Counted from the stretch's first letter, positions 41,169-51,287 are shown. The stretch is 64,000 bases of DNA from Candidatus Competibacter denitrificans Run_A_D11 (GCF_001051235.1 NZ_CBTJ020000076.1:16888-80887), one strand, 5' to 3'. The notes: generated by a model not told the origin, from the sequence alone. Translations and numbers: made by a program.

Positions 41169-41283
41169 AAGGAAAGCCCTCGAAACGGTTGGACATAGCA
41201 ATGTATTAAAGACCACATTGCAGTAGAAAAGCGCGAAAATGTGCGCTTGCAAAATTTGGCTACACCTTGTGCGGGGAATCCTT

Positions 41284-41757
41284 ATGTCTTATCAACAGGA
41301 AATCAACGACTACCTCAATCGCCATGTGCCGCTGTTTCGGGCCATGGAGGCACGACTAGAGCGCTGCGATGCGACGGGGCTTGCTATGAGAGCGCCCCTG
41401 GCGCCCAATATCAACGATAAGGGTATCGCCTTCGGTGGCTCAATGGCTGCTATTGCGGCGCTGACCGGCTGGGCGCTGACGTTCACGACTTTACGAGAAC
41501 ACGCTGAAAGCGCTGAAATCTTCATCACCGACAGTACATTGAAATTCTTACGGCCCGTGCGCGGCGAGATCGTCACCGAATGTATACGACCCGATGCAAC
41601 GGCGATTGAGCGTTTCATCGAGCGTTATCGCCAGCGCGGCAAAGCCCGCTGGGCGGTCGAAGTGACGGTGCGTGCCGAGGGTGAATTGGCAATGACCTTT
41701 AACGGGGATTACGGGGTTTTCAAGTCTGAACAAAGCCGATCATTTGCCATCGACTGA
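41284..41757 (+). CDS. YiiD-type hotdog-fold thioesterase
   Basis: A 157-residue protein matching the thioesterase domain found at the C terminus of YiiD. It shows LAPNINDKGIAFGGSMAAI, where the central helix of the hotdog fold begins, and STLKFLRPVRGEIVTEC, a conserved strand. It is expected to act on an acyl-CoA or acyl-carrier thioester, but the substrate is unknown. ATG at 41284 fits; the frame is open further up with no better start. Its end overlaps the pabB-pabC gene by 14 bases, so the two may be translated together. Confidence 0.85.
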   Translation: MSYQQEINDYLNRHVPLFRAMEARLERCDATGLAMRAPLAPNINDKGIAFGGSMAAIAALTGWALTFTTLREHAESAEIFITDSTLKFLRPVRGEIVTECIRPDATAIERFIERYRQRGKARWAVEVTVRAEGELAMTFNGDYGVFKSEQSRSFAID

Positions 41758-43504
41758 GCCGCTGCCAGGCACAGCCCTGCTGCGCCAGGGTCAATCCGAA
41801 CTCCAGTTCAGCGCGCTGGCGCGTGTGGTGATCGCCATGCGGGCGGATGAGGTGATTCCGGTGCTGCAAACCATTGAGGCAGCGGTCAATGCGCAGGGCC
41901 AATACGCCGTCGGCTTCATCAGTTACGAAGCCGCCGCTGCGTATGGCCTCGCCGTCCACCCGCCACTGGCCGATTTACCGCTGCTCTGGTTCGGCCTTTA
42001 TGACCGCATGGCGACCGTTGCGGGTCGAACAACCGACACCACCCAACCCCCACCCGCGCCCCCTTATTCGGTCGGAACCTGGCAAGCCGCTGTCGATGAG
42101 GCAGCCTACGCCGCCGCAGTCGCGCGCATCAGAAATTACCTGGCTGAGGGCGACACGTATCAAGTCAACTATACCTTTCCGTTACAGGCTTTTTTCGCGG
42201 GTGACGCGCGGGCACTCTTTAACGAACTGGCGGCGGGCCAACCCACCGACCATGCGGCTTTCATCGACACCGGCCGTTTTGCGATCTGCTCTGTTTCACC
42301 CGAACTATTTTTCGCGTTGGACGGCGAACAACTGATCGCAAAGCCGATGAAGGGCACCGCCGCCCGTGGTCGGACGCTGGCGGAAGATGAAGCTCATAGT
42401 AACGGGTTGCGACAATCGAAAAAGAACCGTGCTGAAAACGTGATGATCGTGGACATGCTCCGCAATGATCTGGGTCGCATCGCGCAAACCGGCAGCGTGG
42501 CCGTCCCCCGCTTGTTCGACATCGAGCGCTATCCCACCCTGCTGCAAATGACCTCCACTGTCACTGCTCGCACCCAAGCCTCCGTGGTCAATATTCTCGC
42601 CAGCCTGTTTCCCTGTGCCTCCATTACCGGTGCTCCCAAGGTGCGCACCATGCAAATCATTCACGAATTGGAGAAGCACCCGCGCGGCATCTACAGCGGG
42701 GCTATCGGTTTCATCGGCCCGCAGCGGCAAGCGCGTTTCAACGTGGCGATCCGCACGGTGTTGATCGACCGCGAGCGACAGCAGGCGCGTTATGGCGTGG
42801 GCGGCGGTCTGGTTTGGGATTCAACGGCCGGGGATGAATACGCCGAGTGCTTGCTCAAAGCGCGGGTACTGACCCAGCGGCGGCCTGCGTTTCAACTGTT
42901 GGAGTCGTTGCTGTGGGAGCCGGATGGTGGCTATTTCCTGTTACCGGCCCATTTGCAGCGGCTGGCGGATAGCGCCGTTTATTTCAATGTGCCGCTCGAC
43001 CGCTTCGCCATTGAGGCCGCCCTGAGCGAGCGGGCGCTGACTTTACAAACCGTCAGTAAAATCCGATTGCTGGGCAATCAGGACGGTACGTTCGCCGTGG
43101 AGGCGCAGCCGCTAATCCACCCTGCGCCGCCGCTACCATTGCGGGTCGGTCTGGCCAGAACGCCGGTGGATTCAAACACGATCTGGCTTTATCACAAGAC
43201 GACGCAACGCGAACTTTATCAGGCGGCCCGCGCTTCAAGGCCCGACTGCGATGAGGTCATTTTGTGGAACGAACGCGGTGAGTTGACCGAAGCCAGCCTG
43301 GCGAATCTGATCTTGGATTTGGATGGGGAATGGGTAACGCCACCTGTGAGCAGCGGCTTGCTGGCTGGGACTTATCGCGGCTGGCTGCTCGCCATCGGCC
43401 AGATTCGAGAACGGATTCTGACAGCCGCCGATTTGCGCGCGGCTCGTGGAATTGCCCTGATCAATTCAGTCCGCCGATGGCAAACCGCCCTTCTCGTCCA
43501 CTGA
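41744..43504 (+). CDS. pabB: Fused aminodeoxychorismate synthase component I and lyase (PabB-PabC)
   Basis: A 586-residue fusion that makes p-aminobenzoate for folate. Residues 1-375 form the chorismate-binding PabB part: KPMKGTAARGRT, NRAENVMIVDMLRNDLGRI and SITGAPKVRTMQII. Residues 390-586 form a PLP-dependent PabC part, with the likely PLP lysine in WLYHKTTQRELY and the ILWNERGELTEASLANLIL segment of aminotransferase class IV enzymes. The start is taken as TTG at 41744, because no ATG or GTG lies upstream in frame before the conserved domain; no ribosome site is visible, so coupling to the overlapping thioesterase gene is likely. The glutamine amidotransferase partner PabA is not in the window. 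Confidence 0.9.
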   Translation: MPSTEPLPGTALLRQGQSELQFSALARVVIAMRADEVIPVLQTIEAAVNAQGQYAVGFISYEAAAAYGLAVHPPLADLPLLWFGLYDRMATVAGRTTDTTQPPPAPPYSVGTWQAAVDEAAYAAAVARIRNYLAEGDTYQVNYTFPLQAFFAGDARALFNELAAGQPTDHAAFIDTGRFAICSVSPELFFALDGEQLIAKPMKGTAARGRTLAEDEAHSNGLRQSKKNRAENVMIVDMLRNDLGRIAQTGSVAVPRLFDIERYPTLLQMTSTVTARTQASVVNILASLFPCASITGAPKVRTMQIIHELEKHPRGIYSGAIGFIGPQRQARFNVAIRTVLIDRERQQARYGVGGGLVWDSTAGDEYAECLLKARVLTQRRPAFQLLESLLWEPDGGYFLLPAHLQRLADSAVYFNVPLDRFAIEAALSERALTLQTVSKIRLLGNQDGTFAVEAQPLIHPAPPLPLRVGLARTPVDSNTIWLYHKTTQRELYQAARASRPDCDEVILWNERGELTEASLANLILDLDGEWVTPPVSSGLLAGTYRGWLLAIGQIRERILTAADLRAARGIALINSVRRWQTALLVH

Positions 43505-43824
43505 AACAGGCCGGAAATCAAATTGGCGCTCACATACCGCCAGGTGACATTGCGTCACAGGCGTGGTCAATTAGATAAATAACGCCGGTCATGCTACAGT
43601 GCCACCAAGTTTGTCGCCGTGCGGTCCGGTCCGCACCCTGAGTTTCCTGATCGATTCCCAGCGGGGATCGTCGCAAGCGGATCATGCGATCCCTGTTTCT
43701 CCTGCAAACTCGTCGTGGCTTGTCCCTTGCCGGGAATACCCGATCTCCTTTAATTGAATAACATTATAGTCTGCCTGGACCGGTTCCGCGCTTGCGCGCG
43801 AGCAGGCGGATTCAGGAATATGAC
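43505..43824. promoter_or_regulatory. Leader region of DEAD-box helicase gene with two hairpins
   Basis: A 320-base gap that probably holds a long 5' leader. Two inverted repeats are visible: GTGCGG/CCGCAC (43619-43636, 6-base loop) and GGGATCG/CGATCCC (43664-43693, 16-base loop). A TATAGT at 43765-43770 could be a -10 element, but no convincing -35 was found. RNA helicase genes are often controlled by leader structure, so these hairpins may matter; this is inference. Confidence 0.45.
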
Positions 43825-45162
43825 ATGCCTTTCACGTCCCTCGGCTTAGCAGATAACTTGGCGCGCGCCGTCGCCAGCCAAGGCTATGCCGTGCCTACGC
43901 CGATCCAAACCAAAACCATTCCTTTGATTCTGGAAGGACGCGACCTGCTCGCTTCCGCACAGACCGGCACCGGCAAAACGGCCGCGTTCACCCTGCCGCT
44001 GTTACAGCGCTTGGAACAACGGCCACTTGCGACACGCGCATCCTGGTCACGCCTGCAACCGGTGCGCGCACTGGTGCTGGTCCCCACCCGCGAGCTAGCC
44101 GCGCAAGTGGGTGATAGCGCGCGCGCCTACGGTCGCCATACCGCTCTTCGCAGCGCCGTGGTCGTCGGCGGGGTCAGCTTGAAGCCGCAATGCGATGCTT
44201 TGCGGCGTGGGGTCGATTTGTTGGTCGCGACACCTGGACGGCTGCTGGATCACGTCAGCCAGCGCACCGTTGATTTATCGAAAATCGAAATTCTGGTGTT
44301 AGATGAAGCCGACCGGATGCTGGACATGGGCTTCATTCCAGCCATTCGGCGCATCCTGGCCCTGCTTCCCCGCCAGCGGCAAAACTTGTTATTTTCCGCG
44401 ACTTTGCCGGAAACGATCCGCCAACTGGCTGCGGAGTTATTGCATAACCCGGCCACGGTCGATGTCGCCCCACCCAACGCCCCCGCCGCGCTGGTGCGTC
44501 AAGCCGTCCACCCGGTCGATCAGACGCGCAAAGCGGAGTTATTGACCCATCTGTTGAGAACGGGGGACGTTGAACAGACTCTAGTATTCACCCGCACCAA
44601 ACATGGGGCCGACCGGTTGATGCACCAGCTCGAACGGGCGGGCCTACGCGCCGCTGCCTTGCATGGCAACAAGAGTCAAGCCGCGCGCACACGCGCTTTG
44701 GCTGACTTCAAGCAAGGACAGATCCGAGTCCTGGTCGCAACCGATATCGCCGCGCGTGGGCTGGACATCGCGCAACTGCCCTTGGTGGTGAATTACGAGT
44801 TGCCACACGTCGCCGAAGATTACGTCCATCGGATTGGCCGTACCGGTCGGGCTGGCCGTGACGGTGTGGCGCTGTCGCTGGTCTCCGAAGAAGAGACACC
44901 GCGCCTGCATAGTATTCAACGCTTGCTGGGCCGCACCCTGCCCTCGACCGTTGTCGATGGTTTCGCACCAACCCGCAGCACCCGCTCAACCACACCTAAG
45001 CCCGCCGGTTCCACTCGCCCTAGCCCTAGCCCGAATCCACATCAGGGAACCAGATCGCGCACCACCAACAGCCGGGCCAGCGACCAGCGGTCCCGAGTAT
45101 CCCGAACGTCGGCAACTCCGGCCGGCCGGAACCGGTCGCGGAACCACCAACCAGCGGCCTAG
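43825..45162 (+). CDS. rhlE: DEAD-box RNA helicase, RhlE-like
   Basis: ATP-dependent RNA unwinding, probably in ribosome assembly or mRNA turnover; 445 residues. Motifs in order: Q motif ([14 protein letters not shown]), I ([11 protein letters not shown]), Ia (PTRELAAQV), Ib (ATPGRLLDH), II ([10 protein letters not shown]), III (FSATLP), IV ([12 protein letters not shown]), V ([12 protein letters not shown]) and VI ([13 protein letters not shown]). The C-terminal 70 residues are a Ser/Thr/Arg/Pro-rich tail ([19 protein letters not shown]), likely an RNA-binding extension. ATG at 43825 has a CAGGA site. An RRM gene follows 23 bases later, suggesting a working pair. Confidence 0.9.
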   Translation: MPFTSLGLADNLARAVASQGYAVPTPIQTKTIPLILEGRDLLASAQTGTGKTAAFTLPLLQRLEQRPLATRASWSRLQPVRALVLVPTRELAAQVGDSARAYGRHTALRSAVVVGGVSLKPQCDALRRGVDLLVATPGRLLDHVSQRTVDLSKIEILVLDEADRMLDMGFIPAIRRILALLPRQRQNLLFSATLPETIRQLAAELLHNPATVDVAPPNAPAALVRQAVHPVDQTRKAELLTHLLRTGDVEQTLVFTRTKHGADRLMHQLERAGLRAAALHGNKSQAARTRALADFKQGQIRVLVATDIAARGLDIAQLPLVVNYELPHVAEDYVHRIGRTGRAGRDGVALSLVSEEETPRLHSIQRLLGRTLPSTVVDGFAPTRSTRSTTPKPAGSTRPSPSPNPHQGTRSRTTNSRASDQRSRVSRTSATPAGRNRSRNHQPAA

Positions 45163-45185
45163 TTGGCCACATTAGGAGGACGCAT

Positions 45186-45452
45186 ATGAAGATGATTTTC
45201 GTCGGCAACCTACCCTCGGACGCGACCGAGCAGGAGATTACCCAGCTCTTTTCGACCCATGGTCGCGTCCGCTCGCTACGCCTGGTACGTGATGTGTTCA
45301 GTGGGACTTGCCGTGGGTTCGGGTTTGTGGAAATGGAAGGGCATGAAGCGCGGGCGGCCATCGGCGCGCTCAACGGTTGGGAGCTGCGCGGCCAGCGGCT
45401 GAAAGTGAACGAGGAACGGCCGAAGGAGCGTTCTGGGGGCCGTCGCCGCTAG
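45186..45452 (+). CDS. Single RRM RNA-binding protein
   Basis: An 88-residue protein that is almost entirely one RNA-recognition motif. RNP2 is MIFVGNL at the N terminus, and RNP1 is CRGFGFVEM near residue 43; the end is a short basic tail (RPKERSGGRRR). A near-perfect AGGAGG ribosome site precedes ATG at 45186, suggesting high expression. Bacterial RRM proteins of this type are often cold-induced RNA chaperones. The position directly behind a DEAD-box helicase gene supports a role in RNA remodelling. Confidence 0.93.
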   Translation: MKMIFVGNLPSDATEQEITQLFSTHGRVRSLRLVRDVFSGTCRGFGFVEMEGHEARAAIGALNGWELRGQRLKVNEERPKERSGGRRR

Positions 45453-45664
45453 ACTTTAGGCGTTTTCGTTGCGAAAGAACTGTATCTGTCGCCCCTATCC
45501 GCCTTGCCGCTCTTGCCAAGATGCGCCGTTTGCCACTCGCTGGCCGGCGGCGCTCGACCCGCCCGCTAACCCGCCCCGATAAAACGGCCGCTCCATCGCC
45601 TCTTGCACAGTCACCGTCAAATTGCGGGTTGAACTCCCAGTCAAAATTCACGCCACGGGCGGAT

Positions 45665-46564
45665 TTAAGCCACCGTCAACCGTTCCAATGCCTCACGGTA
45701 TTTGGCGGTCGTCCGGGCCACGATCTCTGGCGGCAATTCCGGCCCCGGCGGTTGCTTGCCCCAGGCCAGAGTTTCCAGATAATCGCGAACAAACTGCTTA
45801 TCAAAGCTGGGCGGATTGGTACCAGGCCGATATTGATCCGCCGGCCAGAAGCGCGATGAATCCGGGGTCAAAACTTCATCCATCAACACCAGTTGGCCGT
45901 CCTCGTCCAAGCCAAATTCGAATTTGGTATCAGCGATAATAATGCCTCTGTTGAGGGCGTAATCAGCCGCCTCCCGGTAGATTCGCAAACTGACCTCTTG
46001 CACTTGCTGGGCCAACTCCTCTCCGATAGTCGCTGCGATGACTGCAAAGCTGACATTTTCATCGTGAGCACCGAGCGCCGCTTTGGTCGAAGGGGTAAAA
46101 ATCGCCTCCGGCAATCGATCCGCCAACTGCAATCCGCTGGGTAAGCGAATCCCACAGACCGCACCGGTGCGCTGATAATCTTTCCAGCCCGAACCGATCA
46201 AATAACCGCGCACGATAGCTTCGACCGGCAAGCCCTTTAAGCGTCGTGCGACGACCGCACGGCCGGCGACAGCGGCGCGCTCAAGTGGATCGGGTAACGC
46301 CTCTTCCAAGGTCTTTTCAGCCCGCTGCAAGTGATCGGGTAGAATGTGGCGGGTACGGCCGAACCAAAAATGACTCATCGCCGTTAATATTGCGCCCTTG
46401 CCGGGAATTGTGGTGGGCAAAATAACGTCAAAGGCTGAGAGACGGTCGCTAGCCACCATCAGCAGATGCCGGTCATCGACTGTGTACAGATCGCGCACCT
46501 TACCGCGATAGACCAGGGGTAAACTTTTGATCTCGCAAGGCGAGGCGGGGGCGGGCGTGGACAT
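45665..46564 (-). CDS. purC: SAICAR synthetase
   Basis: Joins CAIR and aspartate in purine synthesis; the 299-residue product is the longer form of the enzyme. It shows [56 protein letters not shown] and [16 protein letters not shown], with the ATP-binding and aspartate-binding residues of the family. ATG at 46564 has an AGGAG site some 11 bases away. It stands apart from purMN, as is usual in gammaproteobacteria. Confidence 0.96.
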   Translation of the reverse strand: MSTPAPASPCEIKSLPLVYRGKVRDLYTVDDRHLLMVASDRLSAFDVILPTTIPGKGAILTAMSHFWFGRTRHILPDHLQRAEKTLEEALPDPLERAAVAGRAVVARRLKGLPVEAIVRGYLIGSGWKDYQRTGAVCGIRLPSGLQLADRLPEAIFTPSTKAALGAHDENVSFAVIAATIGEELAQQVQEVSLRIYREAADYALNRGIIIADTKFEFGLDEDGQLVLMDEVLTPDSSRFWPADQYRPGTNPPSFDKQFVRDYLETLAWGKQPPGPELPPEIVARTTAKYREALERLTVA

Positions 46565-46816
46565 AAAGCAACAGCTCCTAACGCGGAAAAGGACCGATGG
46601 GTTTCATTGTAACCGCCCATCTCCTTGTGGAGAACGCTCGTGCCAGGCTATCGGTCCCGGTAGGTGTGGGTCACGTTCTTTCCACTGCGACGGTAACCTT
46701 GGCGCCATGTTTTAATCCGCACCCGCGACCGGGCGAAACAGCAGAGAAGACGTTACGCCTTTTCCATTCATGATGACCCCCTGAAGGGGACGGTTTCAAG
46801 CGAGAGTTTATTTGCG

Positions 46817-47479
46817 ATGAACCTGACCGATACGTTACTTCCCACTGATTTGCTGTTTTTCGCCAACTTCATCTGGTTGCCGGTCTTGCTGCAAGCCTTT
46901 CGGCGGGCGCCCTGGCGGCTTTTTCTGGCCGACCGCAAGCGCCAGCATGTGTTTCTCGGTGCTTCAGTGGCGTTGTTCTTCATGTGGATTTTCGAAGCCG
47001 GCATCCGACCAGCTTTGGGGTTTCATTTTCTTGGCGTCACTGTTTACACCTTGATGTTCGGCTGGTCACTGGCGACCATCGGAGTCAGTTTGATCGCTGT
47101 GGCCGTCGCTTTGACTAGCGGTGACTGGGCGGCGCTGGCCACCAATGCGCTGGTGCTGGGCGTGCTACCGGTAGCGACCAGCTATGGCGTCTATCGTCTG
47201 GTCTATTGCTATCTGCCGCGTCATCTGTTCGTTTATATTTTTCTGTGCGCCTTTTTAAACGGTATGTTGGCAGCTGCCGCCGCAGTGCTAGCCTTGGTCA
47301 CTTTACTCGTCTTTACTGAAGCGTATGCCTTTACCCGCATTAGCAGCGAGTATTTACCCTTCGTGCCGCTGTATGTGTTTCCAGAGGGTATGCTCAACGG
47401 TATGCTCACCACCGTCTTGATCGTCCTACAACCCGATTGGCTTAAAACGTATGATGACGCAATCTATTTGCGCAATTGA
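46817..47479 (+). CDS. CbiM-like energy-coupling-factor membrane protein
   Basis: A 220-residue inner-membrane protein with about six helices, resembling the CbiM/NikM substrate-binding component of cobalt or nickel ECF importers, in particular the shorter gammaproteobacterial branch. Typical features include GFHFLGVTVYTLMFGW and PEGMLNGMLTTVLIVLQPDW. True CbiM/NikM proteins begin Met-His, where the N-terminal His binds metal; here residue 2 is Asn (MNLTDTLLPTDLL), so metal transport is doubtful. No EcfT or ATPase gene is adjacent, and no cobalamin or nickel/cobalt riboswitch is recognisable in the 250 bases upstream. Function is uncertain. Confidence 0.75.
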   Translation: MNLTDTLLPTDLLFFANFIWLPVLLQAFRRAPWRLFLADRKRQHVFLGASVALFFMWIFEAGIRPALGFHFLGVTVYTLMFGWSLATIGVSLIAVAVALTSGDWAALATNALVLGVLPVATSYGVYRLVYCYLPRHLFVYIFLCAFLNGMLAAAAAVLALVTLLVFTEAYAFTRISSEYLPFVPLYVFPEGMLNGMLTTVLIVLQPDWLKTYDDAIYLRN

Positions 47480-47543
47480 TCGCCTACATATTGGTGATTT
47501 AACAACGGGCGCAACACCCTAAAATAACGGTCATCAGGAATCA

Positions 47544-48413
47544 TTGGCACGAGGTTTAATCGCATCTGTGTTTGGAAAACTATTTGGCGGGACATTTGGT
47601 TTCATGGTTGGAGGCCCTCTGGGCGCTCTGGTGGGCGTGGCTGTCGGCCACAATCTCGACCAGGGACTCTGGAAAGCGAGCATCGGGTTATCTTCGGACA
47701 CCGATGACAGCAGCGCACAGGAAGTTTTTTTTCGGACGACCTTCCAACTGATGGGTCATATCGCCAAAGCGGATGGTCGAGTCTCTGAACTTGAAATCGC
47801 TGCGGCGCGGGCCATCATGGATCACTTGCGGCTCAATACCGACCAGCGCCGGACAGCGATGGAAAACTTCACGGCCGGAAAACAGCCCAATTTTCCGGTG
47901 GATGCTTCACTGGAAACCCTACGGCGAGCCGGCGCCAACCGCGCTAATGCCCTGCAAGAGATGCTGCAAATGCAGCTCAATGTGGCTTATGCCGACGGCA
48001 GCTTACACCCAAGAACCCACGCGCGCTTGCTCGACATCGCCACCCGTATTGGCTTATCTCGTCTGCAATTTGAAACGCTACATCAGTTCTTTCGCGCCCA
48101 ACAGCAATGGTCGAGACAGCAGCACCAATATGGAAACAAAAGAGCGGAAAATCAATCGCATAGCCAGAACAGCCATGGCCCACGCCCATCCACGCCCATC
48201 CATTCGCTTGAGCAGGCATACCAGGTGTTGGGGCTAAGCCGCGAGGCCAATCCGGCTGAAATCAAGCTCGCGTATCGTCGCCTACTCAAGCAGTACCATC
48301 CCGACAAACTGCCCGCCGAGACGGCTTCGGCTGCCGAGATCAAGCGGGCCACGGAAAAAACCCGCGAAATCACGGCCGCTTATGAGCGGATTCGGGAAGC
48401 GCGTGGCCTTTAA
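47544..48413 (+). CDS. djlA: DjlA-type membrane-anchored J-domain co-chaperone
   Basis: A 289-residue partner of DnaK. A glycine-rich membrane segment at the N terminus (FGGTFGFMVGGPLGALVGVA) is followed by a TerB-like helical domain (about 60-180; FFRTTFQLMGHIAKADG) and a C-terminal J domain with the essential HPD in LLKQYHPDKLPAE. The start is taken as TTG at 47544, with an AGGA site 5 to 6 bases away; no ATG lies before the membrane segment. A small direct repeat (cacgcccatc twice, near 48180) lies in the linker. Length and order match DjlA. Confidence 0.9.
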   Translation: MARGLIASVFGKLFGGTFGFMVGGPLGALVGVAVGHNLDQGLWKASIGLSSDTDDSSAQEVFFRTTFQLMGHIAKADGRVSELEIAAARAIMDHLRLNTDQRRTAMENFTAGKQPNFPVDASLETLRRAGANRANALQEMLQMQLNVAYADGSLHPRTHARLLDIATRIGLSRLQFETLHQFFRAQQQWSRQQHQYGNKRAENQSHSQNSHGPRPSTPIHSLEQAYQVLGLSREANPAEIKLAYRRLLKQYHPDKLPAETASAAEIKRATEKTREITAAYERIREARGL

Positions 48414-48425
48414 CCTAAAACTGCT

Positions 48426-48938
48426 TCAATGACCAAACGGTTTTCTCAGCCCACCCCACCACGAGGTTGGTTTTTTTGTCTTAACCGAACCGGTTTTAAT
48501 GAGATATTCCCCCATGAGCTTATCATCCTTCATGATGTGCTCGACCAGCCATCTTTTTAGAAAAAACAAAAACTCGTAATTTGAAGCTTCCGGATTTTCA
48601 TTGTATTTCTTTACATAAGCTTTGACGATATCGATTAGATTTTCGTGCTGTTTCTTATGCTCCTTCAGATGGGGATAGTTAGAGATACTCATTAAGCTTT
48701 CTTCAGTTGCAAAATGCACCCGGGTATATTCGAGCAGTTTAACAATAATGTCATCTCGCGTTTCTTTTCCCCAGCCCCCATGAATAGCGCCATTAAGTTC
48801 ATTCACCATTTGCGCTAGACCTTTATGCTGCTGATCAACCTCTTCGACACCCACACTTAATGCATCAGACCATTCGATAAAGTCTTTTTTCAGCGAAGAA
48901 ACGGATTCCTGCATGCGTGTTAAAGTAGGCTCTTTCAT
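48426..48938 (-). CDS. Bacteriohemerythrin
   Basis: A 170-residue single-domain hemerythrin that binds oxygen at a di-iron site. The metal ligands are visible in order: VDQQHKGL, HFATEESLM, HLKEHKKQH and HIMKDDKLMGEYL, giving the H-HxxxE-HxxxH-HxxxxD pattern. There is no membrane helix, so it is cytoplasmic and could store or sense oxygen. ATG at 48938 has a GAGGG site. The gene looks more AT-rich than its neighbours, hinting at separate origin. It converges with djlA across 12 bases. Confidence 0.93.
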   Translation of the reverse strand: MKEPTLTRMQESVSSLKKDFIEWSDALSVGVEEVDQQHKGLAQMVNELNGAIHGGWGKETRDDIIVKLLEYTRVHFATEESLMSISNYPHLKEHKKQHENLIDIVKAYVKKYNENPEASNYEFLFFLKRWLVEHIMKDDKLMGEYLIKTGSVKTKKPTSWWGGLRKPFGH

Positions 48939-49154
48939 TCTTAAACCCTCTTAATTTTTTGAGACCGGGCAGCGGCAACGCGCAGAAGCTGGTCGGCCAT
49001 GAATGACGAAATGGTACGCTCCGCAACCGTTTACAAAAAGTAGCATACGCCAGGAACTCAGCACGGTGCTGCACCGGTTATCAGCTTCAATCCATTGGAT
49101 TTGCAATCATCATCTCTTCATTAACCCAAAACATCGGCCAAGCAAACTGGCGCG

Positions 49155-49829
49155 CTAAATGACGCCACGCGCCGCCAGCGATACCACGTCGCCGTCACCG
49201 ACGACCACATGATCGAGCAATCGGACATCAAGCAATGCCAACGCCTCTTTCAAACGCAGCGTAATCAACTCATCGGCTCGGCTGGGTTCTGCGACTCCAG
49301 AGGGGTGATTATGGGCAACGATGACCGCAGCAGCATTGTGATACAACGCCCGCTTCACCACTTGGCGTGGATGAACCGAGGAACTGTCGATGGTGCCGAA
49401 AAAAAGCTCTTCGTACTGAATGACACGATGCTTATTATCAAGAAACAGCACGGCGAATACTTCATGCGGATGATGACGCATCTTCGCCATCAGATACCGG
49501 TGGGTATCGGCCACACTTTGAATCGCATCACCCCGCTGCAAGGTTTCTTCCAGATAACGCCGAGCCAGTTCCAATACCGCCTGTAATTGGACGTATTTGG
49601 CTGGACCTAAACCCCGTGTGGCGCAGAATTCCGCTTGGTCCAATCCCAGCAGAGTCCGCAACCCGCCATGCTGTTTAAGCAAATCTCGCGCCAAATCAAC
49701 AGCACTGATACCCGGCGCACCGATTCGTAGAAAAATTGCCAGCAATTCAGCATCCGATAAAGCAGCAGCCCCGCGCTGTAGCAACTTTTCGCGGGGGCGC
49801 TCGTCGTCAGGCCACGTCGTAATAGACAT
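49155..49829 (-). CDS. radC: RadC/JAB-domain DNA repair-associated protein
   Basis: A 224-residue protein with an N-terminal helix-hairpin-helix region ([28 protein letters not shown]) and a C-terminal JAMM metalloprotease-like domain ([29 protein letters not shown]) with all zinc ligands present. Despite its name, its role in repair is not proven. It is divergent from coaBC, the usual neighbour (radC-coaBC-dut order in E. coli). ATG at 49829 is a natural start. Confidence 0.95.
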   Translation of the reverse strand: MSITTWPDDERPREKLLQRGAAALSDAELLAIFLRIGAPGISAVDLARDLLKQHGGLRTLLGLDQAEFCATRGLGPAKYVQLQAVLELARRYLEETLQRGDAIQSVADTHRYLMAKMRHHPHEVFAVLFLDNKHRVIQYEELFFGTIDSSSVHPRQVVKRALYHNAAAVIVAHNHPSGVAEPSRADELITLRLKEALALLDVRLLDHVVVGDGDVVSLAARGVI

Positions 49830-50009
49830 TGCGCCGGTTCTCCTTGGTGCAGTTGCTTAAAAATTAGCAAATTTCTCGCCCAACTGGCAGCCAGTGTACC
49901 CCTGCCCGCAAACACCTTGCTATGCGGCCGCTGGTACAGCTCTCGATTGTTGAGATGAGCCAAGCTACGTTAAGCTTGCGCTACACCGATTTCCCGCGCG
50001 GAGATTCTT

Positions 50010-51287
50010 ATGCTGCAACCTCTTGCTAAAACACGCATTCTGCTGGGCGTAACCGGCGGTATCGCCGCTTATAAAAGTGCCGACCTGGTGCGCCGGTTGC
50101 GGGAGGCCGGCGCCGAGGTACAGGTTGCAATGACCCCAGCAGCCACCGCGTTTATCGGGCCGCTGGCTTTTCAGGCGGTATCCGGTCGAGCAGTTCGCAC
50201 CGAATTGCTTGATGCCGGCGCGGAAGCCGGTATGGGCCATATTGAACTGGCTCGCTGGCCTCACTTGATTTTAATTGCTCCCGCCACCGCCGACTTTCTC
50301 GCCCGGTTGGCCCACGGTCTGGCAGATACTCTATTGAGTACCCTGTGCCTGGCCACCGATCAGCCCATCGCGGTCGCGCCGGCCATGAATCGTTTAATGT
50401 GGCAAAATTCCGCCACTCAAGACAATTGCCGGCTTTTGGAGCGACGGGGTATCAAACTGTGGGGGCCAGGCGTCGGCGAGCAGGCTTGCGGTGAAATCGG
50501 CGCCGGACGGATGCTGGAACCGGTTGAATTATGTAACTTAATAATCGAGCAAATCGGCGGTCGAGCAGAGGCAGCGAGCGGGCTAGAAACCACCGCCAAG
50601 ATCCCGGCACGGTTTTCTGTCGGCGACTTGCGCGGCCTGACCGTGCTGCTTACCGCCGGGCCGACCCGCGAAGCGCTCGACCCGGTACGGTTCATCAGCA
50701 ACCGTAGCACTGGCCAAATGGGTTTTGCGGTGGCGGCCGCAGCAGCGGCAGTTGGTGCGCGGGTGGTACTCATCAGCGGTCCAGTTGGGCTAAAGACACC
50801 GTGTGGCGTCAACCGGATTGATGTGGAAAGCGCGCTCGACATGCACGCAGCGGTCATGAGCCATGCCAAGCAAGCCGATATCTTTATCGCCACCGCCGCT
50901 GTGGCCGACTATCGTGCCGCCCAACCCGCCGACCAGAAGATCAAAAAAAACCAGGATACGCTGCGGCTGGAACTGATCCGCAACCCCGATATTCTGGCCG
51001 ATGTCGCCGCTTTGCGCTCCCACCGGCCCTTTACGGTCGGTTTTGCCGCTGAGACGCACGATGTCTTGCACCACGCCGAAGATAAACGTCGGCGCAAAAA
51101 CCTGGATATGATCGCGGCCAACCAGGTCGGCGTAGCGGGCAGCGGCTTTGAAAGTGCACAGAATAGGCTGCATGTGCTGTGGGAAGGTGGCGAGCGGGTA
51201 CTCCCCTTGGCAGACAAAATGGTGCTAGGACAACAGTTGATTGAACTGATCGCAGAACGGTATCGATTCTGCAAGGGAGAGCGTTAA
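50010..51287 (+). CDS. coaBC: Bifunctional phosphopantothenoylcysteine decarboxylase/synthetase
   Basis: Two consecutive CoA synthesis steps in one 425-residue protein. CoaC, the N-terminal flavodoxin-like half, has GVTGGIAAYKSADLVRRL, the catalytic His in GHIELARWPH, APAMNRLMW and the Cys in GEQACGEIGAGRM. CoaB, the C-terminal half from about residue 205, has RFISNRSTGQMG, and the lysine motif DQKIKKNQ. ATG at 50010 gives the expected start. dut follows after 33 bases, as in many relatives. Confidence 0.96.
   Translation: MLQPLAKTRILLGVTGGIAAYKSADLVRRLREAGAEVQVAMTPAATAFIGPLAFQAVSGRAVRTELLDAGAEAGMGHIELARWPHLILIAPATADFLARLAHGLADTLLSTLCLATDQPIAVAPAMNRLMWQNSATQDNCRLLERRGIKLWGPGVGEQACGEIGAGRMLEPVELCNLIIEQIGGRAEAASGLETTAKIPARFSVGDLRGLTVLLTAGPTREALDPVRFISNRSTGQMGFAVAAAAAAVGARVVLISGPVGLKTPCGVNRIDVESALDMHAAVMSHAKQADIFIATAAVADYRAAQPADQKIKKNQDTLRLELIRNPDILADVAALRSHRPFTVGFAAETHDVLHHAEDKRRRKNLDMIAANQVGVAGSGFESAQNRLHVLWEGGERVLPLADKMVLGQQLIELIAERYRFCKGER

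Noticed and set aside
45370..45651. 93-codon minus-strand frame after purC
   Set aside because: Overlaps the RRM gene on the other strand for part of its length and shows no motif; its start lacks a ribosome site.
46565..46816. Cobalamin or nickel/cobalt riboswitch before the CbiM-like gene
   Set aside because: No conserved box of either class was seen in the spacer.
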